DNA from: Piezodorus guildinii
Lineage: Eukaryota > Arthropoda > Insecta > Hemiptera > Pentatomidae
Length of the DNA: 64,000 nt
Assembly: GCA_023052935.1 (NCBI GenBank)
Contig: CM041293.1
Span: 180,344,789 to 180,408,788 of the forward strand
Direction: 5' to 3'
In this document: in pieces, positions 1 to 10,000 of the stretch
Numbering within the stretch: position 1 is the first letter of the stretch
Layout: each line of letters starts with the position of its first letter
Translations under genes and position numbers: made by a program
The notes under the pieces: model-generated
The model's input: only the letters and a program-made list of their open reading frames with translations
Database searches by the model: none
What the model was told of the DNA's origin: nothing

Positions 1-12
1 CCGCACCAGATT
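1..12 (+). repeat. Terminus of a family H repeat
   Basis: The window opens on the last bases of a family H copy. The text CCGCACCAGATT equals the end of the copies that finish near 1222 and 31120. The rest of this copy lies outside the window. Confidence 0.6.
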
Positions 13-338
13 ATTTTCTTCCTAATCAAGGTTCCCCTTTTGTTTTTTTTTCGTAAGTATTCTGTTTATAATTAATAAAACCTTTTGAAATACTTAATCA
101 TTTCCTATTGTTCTAATCCACCCATGCTACTAAATGAAGTTATTCATATCCACATCCAGTAAAAGCCGGTAACTGGATAGGGTAGGAGCTGCTAACTAAC
201 AAAGCGTTGTGGAACCTTATACTCCGGCAAGGCAACTCATCTTCAGGCTGTTAGTGGCTTTGTATCCTCTTACATCAGCTAGTTCACAAAGTCTTCCTTT
301 CTACTGCATCTAATGATACTCTGCAAGAGAGAAAAGGA
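13..338. other. No recognised feature
   Basis: AT-rich sequence with no long ORF and no similarity to the other repeats in this window that I can see. Confidence 0.5.
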
Positions 339-1222
339 AAAGCTGGTGCGTGTAACACACTATTACTTTCACTGACTATATATAGTAAGGGAAAGTATTG
401 CGATCGTGAAAATTTTTGAACTCTAGTTTTATACACCTTTTAGGGTCCCCTGAGTCCAAATAACCAAGTCCCACAAAACGGTCTGTGTGTGACCGTGTCC
501 TTGTGTGGTAACTCCCGGGCAGAAACGAAAAGTCCTATGAAACTGAAATTTCATACTTAAGACAAATATACGCTCGAGACGTTACAAAACCTTTTTTATC
601 AAAATGGGCTTACCACAACAGCCACTTTATATCATGCATTTTGCAATTTTTTTCGATTTTTTCGAAAACGGTTCCGACGATTTTAATCAAACCCGCTATA
701 TCAACGTAAAAGGCTTTAACATCATGTAGGTTCCATCCTGACAGGGCTTCAATGAGGATATTTCAAAATTTCCTTTATTTTTGTAGATTCTATAAAAATA
801 ACCATATTATCTTGTTATCATTGAGAAATAACAGCTAAATATATAATAAGTCGTGCGAATTTGAAAAAAAACTAAAGCAGTAAACTGCACAAATATTTTT
901 TTTATATAAATTTTTGTTTTTGAGCATATATGATATACATGTATGATATACCGTTTGAAAGCTAAAGATTTTAGAAAAAATATTATCTTATACACAAGCT
1001 TTCAAAAGTTGTATAGAGGCTAATGAAAAGCCGATAAAACTAAGTGATTATTTTAGATACTAATATAATGGATTTTTTAATAAAACACACGTTTCTATAG
1101 AAATTCCATTTAATTAATTCTTAAATGGTTTCACTCATTTTTATCTCATACCGTACTTAAAGATTCTTTAATCGATTTTAAAAACGGAGGTAAGTGAAAG
1201 TCGTGTGTTGCCCGCACCAGAT
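339..1222 (+). repeat. Family H repeat, near full length
   Basis: Non-autonomous interspersed repeat, the most frequent family in the window. It carries no ORF. It begins with a near-perfect palindrome at 364-397 built on CTTTCACTNACTATATATAG, runs through recognisable blocks (ATTGCGATCGTGAAAA, GGGTCCCCTGAGTCCAAATA, ACTTTATA, CTAAAGATTTTAGAAAAAATA) and ends near 1222 in GTGTTGCCCGCACCAGA. Bases 339-363 are a diverged reverse copy of that same end, so this copy alone looks symmetrical at its termini. The end motif next to T-rich sequence, a shared CTTTCACTTAC subterminal block and a terminal palindrome resemble Helentron/DINE-type elements; a TIR-bearing MITE is the alternative. Confidence 0.7.
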
Positions 1223-1242
1223 TTTTTTTTGGTTGCTTTCGT

Positions 1243-2745
1243 GAAAAAAATATATATATTTATTGATATTTACGACTGTATAATAAAATGCATACTGTTG
1301 TGATTAACGTGTACGGGATCCTACCCATTGGCAGCTAGGTCCCGGGGACATCTTCTTTTCGGATGTCTCGGAGGATTGTTAGGGCTTGTAGCAGTAGCAG
1401 GGATTGAAACATGTGGAGTAGAGTGGGAATGAAGTTTGTCATGAAATGAATGGTACCTGGTTCGGGCCAAGTCAGCATCATATGGAACGCTTACGTGTTT
1501 GGTCTACGGTTGATTCATGACAAAATAAGCAGCATTGAGGATCTTTCGAAGGATTTTTAATTGTGAGACGGGAAGAATTTGATGGTTTAGTAGAGCCCCA
1601 AAGCTCTACTCCGTAAGTCCATATCGGCCTTATGATAGTCATGTAGATGAGTCTTGTAATTAAGTGGAAGGTTTGAGCTTTTGTCCATTAAGAGTTGCAG
1701 TAGTCGAAAACGTCGGGAAGTTTCTTGTCGTTTCAGTCTTGTGTGAGGATTCCAAGTAAGACGTTTGTCCAGACGGAGTCCTAGATCTATGTGGGATTCT
1801 ACCCATTGGCAGCTCTCCAAAAACTTTGATAACTAGGTCCCGGGGAAATGACCTTTTCAGACGCCTCGGAGGATTGTCAGGGCTTGTAGCAGTAGCAAGG
1901 ATTGAAACAAGTGGGGTAGAGTGGGAATGGAGAAGTCATGAAAGGGCTGGTTCCTGATTCGGACCAAGTCTGAGGGGCTATCCCTATCCGAAACTTAGGG
2001 GATATTAAGGTCTTTATATATTAGTTTATTTGGGACAAAATAAGGAGCATTTAGGATTTTCCAAAGGATTTATTACTTTGAGAATTGGTGACGGAATGAA
2101 TTTTATGGTACAGTAGAGCCCAAAATCTCTACTGCGCAAGTCCAGATAGGCCTTATGACTTTCATGTAAATGAGTCTTTTGTAGTTAAGAGGAAGGTATG
2201 AGCGTTTGTCCAGTAAGTGTTGAAAAAGTCGGGCTGTTTCTTGTCATTTCAGTCTTGTATCATTATTTCAATTAAGACGTCTGTCAAGATAAAGACCTAG
2301 ATATCGGATCTGATCAACAGGGGCAAGCGGAGTGTTATTGAAGTATACTGTAGGGTAGAATGTCATAGGTTTAGGACGAAGGGAAAAGGTCATTGGGTGG
2401 ATTTATTGGAATTTATTTTTATCCTTCAATTCTGACACCATACTTCAAGGTCAAATGTGTGGAATTGAAGGATTTGAGAGGCAATGACAGGATTTTTATT
2501 TACTGATGACACACAAGTGTTATCAGCATAAGTAGATAAAGGTTGGTAGGAAGGCTTGAGATAAACCGTGTAAAGAAGAGGTCATAGGGTAGTGTCTTGA
2601 GGAGCACCAGCAAAATGATTAAAAGGGATAAATAGGAACCCTTGTGGTTTACTTTGAGTACTCTACTTTCATTTGTAAAATGAATTCTTGAACCCTTAAA
2701 TAACGTTGTGCAGATGCGGTGTGTTCTTGTGGATAGAGCACTAGT
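1243..2745 (-). pseudogene. Jockey-type LINE (J2 group) 3' end, present twice in tandem
   Basis: Two successive minus-strand copies of the 3' end of a Jockey-type LINE, about 1243-1798 and 1799-2745. Both start with CTACCCATTGGCAGCT and share the reverse-complement blocks for the RT C-terminus, including a peptide close to LDKRLTWNPHTRLKRQ (1720-1780). The second copy reaches the RT active site near 2500-2525, where the reading is YADN rather than the expected YADD, followed upstream by a GAPQ-like block near 2605. Multiple stops and shifts make both dead. The 3' UTR motif TTATTGATATTTACGACTG (near 1258) matches the J2 copies at 42.5 and 54.4 kb. Confidence 0.75.
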
Positions 2746-3518
2746 CTACTGTTTGTTTTTTTTTTAGCTGCAAAGCCTCGAAACTATCTAACGCCATTTA
2801 ACAGTCAATATGGTTTAACTTTCAATAAGAATGGGACTTATAAATTAATATTGATTTAGAGTGAAATATAATACTCTTGAAAAAAAAAAAGATTAATTAA
2901 AAACAAAACCTCTCCTGACGAAGTCAGGATATATGAAAAATGGAAAAGCATAAAAAGAGCAACCCGATTTCAACTAGATATGAAACTATATATTAAAAAA
3001 AAAAAATCTTTTTTAACTGGTGATGTAATAGTTATATATTAAAAATATTTAAAAAAGGTTTATTTTTATTCGTATATTCCTGAAAATGTTAAAATGTACA
3101 CGCATATATGAATTCCATTTCGTTATCATACGGGAGGAAATAAAACCGAGATTAAAGGCGTTTAAATGAAAAATAAGTTCAAGTCAGATAAGAATTTATT
3201 TGACTCCTATAAGTATTTTTTTAAAATTTATTTATGGGTATTTACTTGGCTTGAAATAAGCAATCACTCCATTTTTTTTTTTATTAAAAAGAAAGAAATA
3301 AGTGTTGAAAAGTAAAAAGAAGAAAATAAATCTTAACAATCAGAAAACTTACTGTGATAAAAATGAATGATTATAATTCCACTTGTTTAATTTAAAATAT
3401 TTTTAATTGTTCTAAAAATATTTTAAATGTTCACTAGAGTTGTGGTTTATAGTCAATAAAAGCCTAATTTTTGGGTTTAGACGTATTTATTAACACTTAC
3501 CATATGCTTTATTACTCA
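2746..3518. other. AT-rich, no recognised feature
   Basis: Homopolymer-rich A/T sequence without a supported ORF or a repeat I can match elsewhere in the window. Confidence 0.5.
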
Positions 3519-3652
3519 TTGCTATGTTTTTGAACAGCTGCTTATCAAAGGCAACGGTACTTATATATTTAATGTATGTATAGATTAATATTTCTGAAAC
3601 CATTGGATTTATTTTCCAAAGGTACCGTGTTTACCGATCCCAGTAGGTAGCA
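3519..3652 (-). repeat. Unclassified interspersed repeat R, copy 1
   Basis: On the minus strand this reads GGTAAACACG, then ACCTTTGGAA, AAATCCAATGG, and ends in AAAACATAGCA. The same ordered blocks occur at 29160-29305 and 55110-55260. No coding capacity; family unknown. Confidence 0.55.
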
Positions 3653-3704
3653 TTATATAAATTAACTTAAACATATACCATTTATTTACGCAATGCTGTG
3701 AATA

Positions 3705-3762
3705 TAACTGAAAATACTGAGGGACATTATAGTTAAACTTGCCATACAATATTACAAACAGG
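3705..3762 (-). repeat. Fragment of an unclassified repeat shared with 54.2 kb
   Basis: The minus-strand text TTTGTAATATTGTATGGCAA followed by a diverged CCTCAGTATT block is also found at about 54238-54292. The overlapping minus-strand ORF (3609-3860) spans this repeat and repeat R and is therefore not treated as a host gene. Confidence 0.5.
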
Positions 3763-5035
3763 CCAGATGCACCTACCCAGGTCAAAGTGCGGTAAGGGTA
3801 ACCTTCAGCCATTATCCGTTGCACTATCTGGGGTAGAGATGCTGAATCGAGGGTAATCATTACTGGGCTTCTTTTTTTTTTTTATGCAATTGTTTAATCT
3901 GCTACTATTTTCAATTAATTGGTAGTTATTATTTACTAAAGGTATTTTAATTTTTGTTTTATTTTCGTAAAATTTTAATAAACATTTTTATTTTATAATT
4001 ACATTTTTATTATTTATTCCATTGAAATAGATCCTCTCTAAATAATTGACAGTGTTCGGTTTTGTAAATATAAGATATTTAAGTTGTTATCATTATTAAC
4101 AGTTCTTTAGTTATTCCTAGGTCTATAAATTTTTTAAGTCAGTTTAAAATCCCACTATATTCCTGTTAAAAATAAGTTGTCTGCATTATGTATGTGCAGG
4201 ATGATTTTCAGTAGGTTCCATATCAGTTTTTGAAAATTTTGAACCCAAATGATTGATTTTTCATTAACCAATTAATTTTATTATTAATGCATTTAAATGT
4301 AGACTAGAGACAAATATCTCCTAATTTTGTACAAAATGTTATACAGTATGTTTTGTATAATTATAATTAACAAGAGAGGGTATGTTGTTAATTTCATTCT
4401 TAGGACTCCATATGAAATTACAAAATTGACTAAAAACCAAAACAGATGATATTTTTTTGAATTATAAACTGATTGCTGTAGAAAGTAAGGTTAAAAAAAA
4501 AAATCTCAAACAATCCAAACAAATTTATTCACATTCAGGAAACAAATAATAAATTAACTGTATTATTTTAATAATAAACATTAGAAATAGAAGAATATAT
4601 TTATTAAAAAGAAGTTCCAAAGTAGCAAAGCTCATAAGGTTAAGAATTGAAATGAGGAAGTACAATGGCGGACCTACCTTTCATATCCCTTGAAATAGTA
4701 GTATAAGTAAACGCCGTACCAACAACGCTCCCTGCTGAAATCGGCGGTAGACTATCTACCGTAGTTTTACCCGAGGTAAACTTACCTTAGGTTGAACCGA
4801 GGATGGTGCAACTGGTCTTTAGTCGGCTGGCGGAGATGGAAATTGTCTCAGGCGTCCCTTCTATGCTCTAAGAGCTCCAGCTTTGACTTCCGATGGACCT
4901 CACCTGGATCTCTGATTATTCTCTTCTCATGGGTGGAACTTGATTGCCCCTTCGAATCTTCTTTCTCATCCTCATCATCTCAGGCGAGGCTTATATGGGA
5001 AGTGCCCCGGTTGGCGGTCCAGCCTTTGTAGACCT
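3763..5035. other. No recognised gene; GC-richer segment at 4640-5030
   Basis: 3763-4620 is featureless AT-rich sequence. From about 4640 to 5030 base composition is noticeably more balanced and a short plus-strand ORF exists (4792-5031), but its translation is low-complexity-like and I recognise no domain. This segment could be a remnant of a coding or regulatory sequence; nothing in it proves either. Confidence 0.4.
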
Positions 5036-5044
5036 TTATCATAA

Positions 5045-5310
5045 GTGTGGCTTTTGGAATGTATCATGAAAATTTTCAAATTCCAGTTTTCACTGAAAAT
5101 ACACATTTTAGGGACCTCCTGAGTCAAAATGACAAAATCCTGCGAAATTTTTTTATTGAAGTCTAGCTATAAAACAATAAAATTAATAAAACTAAAATTT
5201 CATCGTTTAAGAGCCTATCTGCCCGAGATGTTACAGAAACTTTTTCAAGAAAATCATTGAACCGGATGAGCCACGTTATACGTAAAACGTTTTATTTTAT
5301 TAATTAAACG
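5045..5310 (+). repeat. Family H fragment
   Basis: Diverged 5' third of family H: ATTCCAGTTTTCA, TACACATTTTAGGG and GCCCGAGATGTTACAG are all recognisable in order. The terminal palindrome is lost. Confidence 0.65.
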
Positions 5311-5755
5311 TTTGTTAGAGGCATTTCATCTTCGTGCATTTTCCTTGACGTTTCATTAAATACTGTTGTTGTTGATTTTCGATCAATAAATATTTAAAAA
5401 AAAGTTTCCTTCGGTATGGGCTTCATTAAGAGTTTATTGTTTTTCAGAACCTTTTGAAATGCCTAAAGTAATTGCTAAATTTAAATGCTTAATTGAATCT
5501 GATAAAAGCTGGGCGGAAAATAAAACACTGAAATATTCAGGATAAATTGATTTTTAATTGAAAGGAAACATTTTCCCTTTAAAAAAATATATTTAAAAGA
5601 TATATAAAATAAATATTTTGAAGATAACCCACATCCAATTTGACTTAACTTGACCTTTTATTCAAGATATTCATAACAGAATCAAATTTTTTATTATTTA
5701 AAAAAAAAATTTTAATGGAATTTTTTTTTTTTACCATCACTAACAGATATAGGAA
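5311..5755. other. No recognised feature
   Basis: AT-rich sequence between two family H fragments; no ORF or repeat match seen. Confidence 0.45.
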
Positions 5756-5880
5756 ATATATGGTAAGAGAAAGCATTGCGAACGTGAAAATTATCGAATT
5801 CTAGTATTCAACGGAAATACACGTTTTAGGCTCCCCTGACTGAAAATTACTAAGTCTCGTAAAAATGTCCCGGATGCCCT
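5756..5880 (+). repeat. Family H fragment
   Basis: Only the first ~125 bp of family H remain (GTAAGAGAAAGCATTGCG to the block equivalent to AAGTCCCGCAAAAAGGTC). It breaks off directly before the retroelement relic that follows. Confidence 0.65.
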
Positions 5881-5899
5881 GTTCCAGTCCACATTTAAC

Positions 5900-6298
5900 T
5901 ATTCACTTGAAGTTGCTATATGTGCCGAGATACTGGGGGTTGGACACCGGAATATGAGAGCTCTAAGGCATTCGCCAAAAACAAAACTCGTTCGAGGAAT
6001 GGGAACCCCTGTCATTCTGGATCCTACCGTGAGATACGAATCTAAAGACCTTGAACCGGCAAGTAAAGTGAAAAGAGAAAAGAAAAAATATACGAAAAAG
6101 TATCCCTTTCCTCAAGGAAACACACCGCGAGAGCTATGGCGAGAGAGAGTTCAACGTAAGAGGCCTTTGGTTCGGAGCCCGCGGAGCTGTACTAGGTTCA
6201 ACAAGGAGCTTCATAGAGAATATACGTGTCGATATAAAGGACGTAGCGTAATAAAGGTTCTCGACTCCCTAGGAATTATACACCATCACATCTACTCG
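5900..6298 (+). pseudogene. Retroelement C-terminal domain relic, frameshifted
   Basis: An open frame from 5954 encodes a peptide with DPTVRYESKDLEPASKVK followed by REKKKYTKKYPF. This matches the conserved DPT(I/V)R(F/Y)E...EK..IY...P segment that I know from the C-terminal region of many insect non-LTR retroelement proteins. The family then continues with a GL..GARG motif; here that motif (GLWFGARGA, near 6160-6190) appears only in the next frame, so a frameshift lies around 6130-6160. The original continuous product is therefore lost and this is a relic, not a gene. The exact clade cannot be settled because the RT itself is absent. A (TA)n tract truncates it downstream. Confidence 0.5.

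Positions 6299-6371
<73 letters not shown>
6299..6371. repeat. (AT)n microsatellite
   Basis: About 36 uninterrupted AT units. Confidence 0.95.
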
Positions 6372-6376
<5 letters not shown>

Positions 6377-7080
6377 TCTGACATTACTTACTAATATATA
6401 AATACTTTATCAAAATTATTTACAAAAACTAAAGATTCCGACAAATTAGACCTTCAATCAAATGGAGTATACCAACAAAAATATAGCTGCACTTCAATTT
6501 AAAAAAAACAAAACAAATAAACCTGACCAAACTGCCCTCTCTACTCATTTCAGAAAAACGGGACATTTAAATTTCACTCACCCAAAATTATTCATTATGA
6601 AAAAAACAGCTTCAAACGAAATTTTAAAGAAATGATTACTATAGAGAATTATAAAAATAGCGCAATAAATAAAAAATCGGATGTCCGAAACCTTAATGCA
6701 TGTTACTCAAATTTGATAAACACATATTAAAATTAAAGAAATAAAATTAATGTCTTAATAATAATACAAAATAAAAACAACTCAACAATAGGAGAATGAA
6801 TTCCCGGATAATCTTCCATACTTGAACTATTCCTTTTTTATTGTTTCAGTGTTCTTTTAAAGTTTGTGGACTACACATATCTAATTAAGACACTATATTG
6901 TCCAAAATTGTAAGTAATTTTATAATAATATCTTCAATGAAAATCCTAATTTAAAATATCTATGTACCTACTGTATGAGTATTCATTGTTCAATGTATTC
7001 TTTTCTATATCTCTAACAATAACATCTTATATTAATTATTGTATTATAATATTAATGTTTTGTTTTTTTGTTTACATTGT
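6372..7080. other. AT-rich, no recognised feature
   Basis: No ORF or repeat match seen between the (AT)n tract and the Penelope-like terminus. Confidence 0.45.
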
Positions 7081-7170
7081 TAAGGCATGATTATGAGAAT
7101 AATAATTTCTCGAAACGTCGCATAGATAAAATTGTTTATTCATTGACTGAAACCTGAGAACAACAAAAAC
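7081..7170 (+). ncRNA. Penelope-like terminus with hammerhead-like hairpin
   Basis: ATGATTATGAGAA is followed by a short loop, TTCTC and GAAACGTCGC (7088-7127). The arms GAGAA and TTCTC pair. The arrangement (TGANNA, hairpin, GAAACG) is the same as at 8.9, 28.6, 34.5 and 38.8 kb while the stem bases differ. It resembles the hammerhead-ribozyme motif described in Penelope-like element ends. I do not see a complete stem III and cleavage site, so activity is not claimed. Confidence 0.4.
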
Positions 7171-7172
7171 TT

Positions 7173-7174
7173 TA

Positions 7175-7235
<61 letters not shown>
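7173..7235. repeat. (TA)n microsatellite
   Basis: About 30 TA units with one G interruption near the start. Confidence 0.95.
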
Positions 7236-7242
<7 letters not shown>

Positions 7243-7706
7243 TTCTCAACGAAGTATTTTGAAAGAAATCAATCAGGGTCGCGGTTCCTGAGTTATTAGG
7301 TTTTGTCAAAGCCATTTTCAATTGACGTGCTCATAAAGAGACACGGGAGATAATTGTTTGAGAGAAAAGTATTTTTCGCAGGCAGACTCTAGAGCACACA
7401 CTCCCATTTCCCAGCGCAATTCCTCACTCCAGCCCCCGCACAATTCGTTTACATTCAATTAACTCCGGCACGGGTGGCGAACCGTCGATATTCGCGACAA
7501 GGTTGTGACAATAAGCGAAATAAAAAACCAATTAGACCAACCCAACAAAGGGAATTCCGTTTATTTTTGTTGTTACACCTGGTGCTAGGTAAAAGGCAAA
7601 TAATATTAAAATATGTCTCTGCATTATCGTTAAAATATGTTTTATTCCGTACATTAACAACTAACTCTGTTCATTTCGGAAGGGAAAAAACGACCTTTAA
7701 AATTAT
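7236..7706. other. No recognised feature
   Basis: More balanced base composition around 7260-7500; the small plus ORF from 7474 runs into the inverted repeat that follows and has no recognisable domain. Confidence 0.4.
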
Positions 7707-8139
7707 GGAAAAACAAACTATTCTGTGTATTAGATAATATTTTCTTTAAAATATGTACAATAAGGCTAAACATTTTTAACAGAAAATTATAAACACTAGA
7801 ATCTGAGGTATGAGAAAAATCCATGAGGTATATAATAATAATATAAACAAATAAAATAAATAACAAAAACAAAAACCAGAAGTGTTAAAAACAAAAAGAC
7901 AGTAAATAAAATATAAATTACACAAGCATATTGTACAATAAAGTAAGAAAGTAAAACGTAAGTAGACGGATGATGTTGGCATACGAGGCAGAGATTATTT
8001 TTTTGTCTGTTTTATGATTCACGGGATATTTTACGTACCTCAGATTTTAGTGTTTATAATTTTCTTTTTAAAATGTTGAGCTTTATTGTACATATTTTAG
8101 AGAAAATATTATCTAATACACAGAATAGTTTGTTTTTCC
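7707..8139. repeat. Large inverted repeat (104-bp arms, ~225-bp loop)
   Basis: The left arm (7707-7810) and right arm (8036-8139) are reverse complements with only a handful of mismatches. Both outer ends read GGAAAAACAAACTATTCTG, going inwards. The loop 7811-8035 is A/T-rich and unrelated to either arm. A transcript would fold into a hairpin of about 100 bp. It may be a foldback or MITE-type element or an hpRNA/siRNA source. No ORF of note lies inside. Confidence 0.8.
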
Positions 8140-8286
8140 GTTGTACAATTTCGTGAAACTTTTTAAAAACAAAGATAAGCTGTAGTATTTATATTTAGAG
8201 GGGAAAACCTTTAGGGTTTTTACATGAACCCCTCCCCATACTACCTATGTTTATGGTTTTCCTCAGTTTATGCTTGGACATGGCTC

Positions 8287-8358
8287 AGTAATGGTACGTT
8301 GTTTATTCGTTTAACGTCACTTTTATGCTGCTATGGCTAATCGGACGAGTAATGGTAC

Positions 8359-8361
<3 letters not shown>
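8287..8361 (-). mobile_element. 47-bp SINE 3' fragment with 14-bp target duplication
   Basis: Bases 8301-8347 are the 3' end of the tRNA-SINE described at 8480-8764 (GTTTATTCGTTTAACGTCAC on the plus strand). It is flanked by perfect copies of AGTAATGGTACGTT at 8287-8300 and 8348-8361. This is a severely 5'-truncated insertion by target-primed reverse transcription. Confidence 0.8.

Positions 8362-8413
<52 letters not shown>
8361..8413. repeat. (TA)n microsatellite
   Basis: About 26 TA units adjoining the SINE fragment's target duplication. Confidence 0.95.
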
Positions 8414-8414
<1 letters not shown>

Positions 8415-8955
8415 CTTCTATATTAAAGTCTAAAGTTTTGTTTTTATGCTTATCATCATCAGATTGTCTATCATATTATGTTTGTTTATTCGTTTAACGT
8501 CACTTTATGGTACTATGGCTAATCGTACGATGCTACAGTGGGAGTCCTAAATTTTGCCTATCCAGGTTTTATTAGGATAGGGATCTTTAACGAGTACCTG
8601 ACATCGTACAGGCTCGGGACCACCTTTTAACATCCCCTCTGAAGGACGGCATAACTAAGGATTTTTTACTCCCATTAAAAAATCCTAGGGCCACCCACGG
8701 GTTTGAACCCGCGACCTTTGGCATAGAAAGCTGTTATGCTAGCAACTACGCTATGGGTGACCCCTCTATCATATTATCATTATTTGTATCTATAATATTT
8801 ATGTATGTTGGTATATTTTCTGTTTTATTTCAAATGCTATCATTGTCACTACATTCAAAAAATTTTCATTATAACATTAATATGTATCTCTTTTGCTCTG
8901 ATGTTTGTAGCCATGAAGATGGCTCACAAGCTTGAGCCGAAACGTTGGCAAAATT
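8414..8955 (+). mobile_element. Penelope-like terminal region, split by a SINE
   Basis: Sequence either side of the SINE (8480-8764) is continuous once one target duplication is removed. It ends in a hammerhead-like hairpin: ATGAAGAT, stem GGCTC (8921-8925), loop, GAGCC (8934-8938), GAAACGTTGGC (8939-8949). The GAAACGTTGGCAAA text is shared with the terminus at 38.8 kb. No RT or GIY-YIG coding part remains here. Confidence 0.45.
8480..8764 (-). mobile_element. tRNA-derived SINE, full length
   Basis: On the minus strand the element starts GGGGTCACCCATAGCGTAG with a tRNA-like A box (TAGCGTAGTTG) and a B box (GGTTCAAACCC). It continues through a conserved body containing GACGGCATAACT and GGTACTCGTTAAAG in one orientation or the other, and ends in GTGACGTTAAACGAATAAAC. 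Perfect 13-bp target duplications TCTATCATATTAT flank it (8467-8479, 8765-8777). Related copies sit at 28240, 40691 and 46295. Transcription would be by RNA polymerase III; mobilisation would need a LINE RT. Confidence 0.85.
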
Positions 8956-8961
8956 TAATAT

Positions 8962-9512
8962 TATAGTAAGGGAAAGTATTGCGATCGTGAAAATTTGTTA
9001 ATACCAGTTTTCAACGGAAATAAACATTTTAGGCCCCTTTGACTGAAAAGTCTCGCAAAAAGGTCTGTGTGTGAGGTAAGTCTAGCAAGAAAAGGAGTTA
9101 CAACTACTTTTTATTATAATCATGGAAACATAAGAGCCTCTTTATACCAGGAATTTAGCACTTATTTACGGTTTTCTCAAAAACAGCTGTAACGAATTCG
9201 ATTTTACTTCGCTACGTCGAAGTAAAATTAAATGAACTATATGGCATGTAGATTTTATTTTCATAAATGCATATATTTTAAATTTTCTTATTCTGAAGTA
9301 TTATTTCATTAGCATGGGTAAAAAATTTGGTGCGAGCAATACACGACTTTTACCCAGCTTCGTTATAAAAATCGATTAAAGAATTTTCAAATATAATTAG
9401 AGATATAAATGAGTGAAACTATTGTAATAAATAATTAATTAAATTGAATTTCTATAGAAACATACTTCTTAATAGTGTTTTATTGAGAAATAATACAACC
9501 TGCCACTATCTT
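8962..9512. repeat. Family H composite: plus-strand fragment joined to a reversed end
   Basis: 8962-9326 is a plus-strand family H fragment beginning GTAAGGGAAAGTATTGCG. At 9327 it switches, after TTAGCATGGGTAAAAAA, to TTGGTGCGAGCAATACACGA, which is the opposite terminus read inwards, and continues in reverse orientation to about 9480. 9484-9512 is the 3' UTR end of an old Jockey-type LINE, which is the target of the large LINE that follows. The same switch point recurs at about 17366. Confidence 0.65.
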
Positions 9513-9521
9513 GGGCAATAA

Positions 9522-9526
<5 letters not shown>
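9513..9526. repeat. Target-site duplication, left copy
   Basis: GGGCAATAAGTATT, repeated exactly at 14284-14297 on the other side of the full-length LINE. Confidence 0.9.
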
Positions 9527-9552
<26 letters not shown>

Positions 9553-10000
9553 ATTGAGAAATATTACAGTTTGTTGCATAATGAACAGTAGTAATAGAGA
9601 TGTAGTACACATTCATACAATATATACAGCCAATAATGATAAAGTCAATTTACATAAAATCGGAAATAAATAAATTCAAATATATACAAAAAAAAGCAAC
9701 AAGAAACAAATCAAAACAACAACCTGTAGTAGAGATAAATACAAGTTGGGAAATAAATAAAAATCATTCAAGCATACTTAACTATATACAATATATATAA
9801 TCAGCCAAAGGAACCCTAGACTCGGCTGCTCCCCCCACAAGAGGGACAAGGGGGGAGAAGCGGAATCCAAGAGATCCCAGCGCCTCCCACTCAGCGCTTC
9901 ACTGGTGTATGCCAGTGGAGGCCGAGCCAGAGCGGAATAGCCACAAACATACAGTACATGAGTGGAGGATCTGACCAGTGTCAGAACTCCAGATAAATGT

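Noticed and set aside
3609..3860. 83-codon minus-strand ORF that looks protein-like
   Set aside because: It spans two sequences that recur as non-coding repeats elsewhere in the window (29.2, 54.2 and 55.1 kb).
7776..7982. Hydrophobic minus-strand ORFs
   Set aside because: They lie in the loop and arm of the inverted repeat; the Leu/Phe/Tyr-rich translation only reflects AT-rich DNA.
8680..8764. Apparent tRNA gene on the minus strand
   Set aside because: It is the head of a SINE: the same sequence continues into a shared ~200-bp body and is bounded by target duplications in several copies; the tRNA fold is imperfect.
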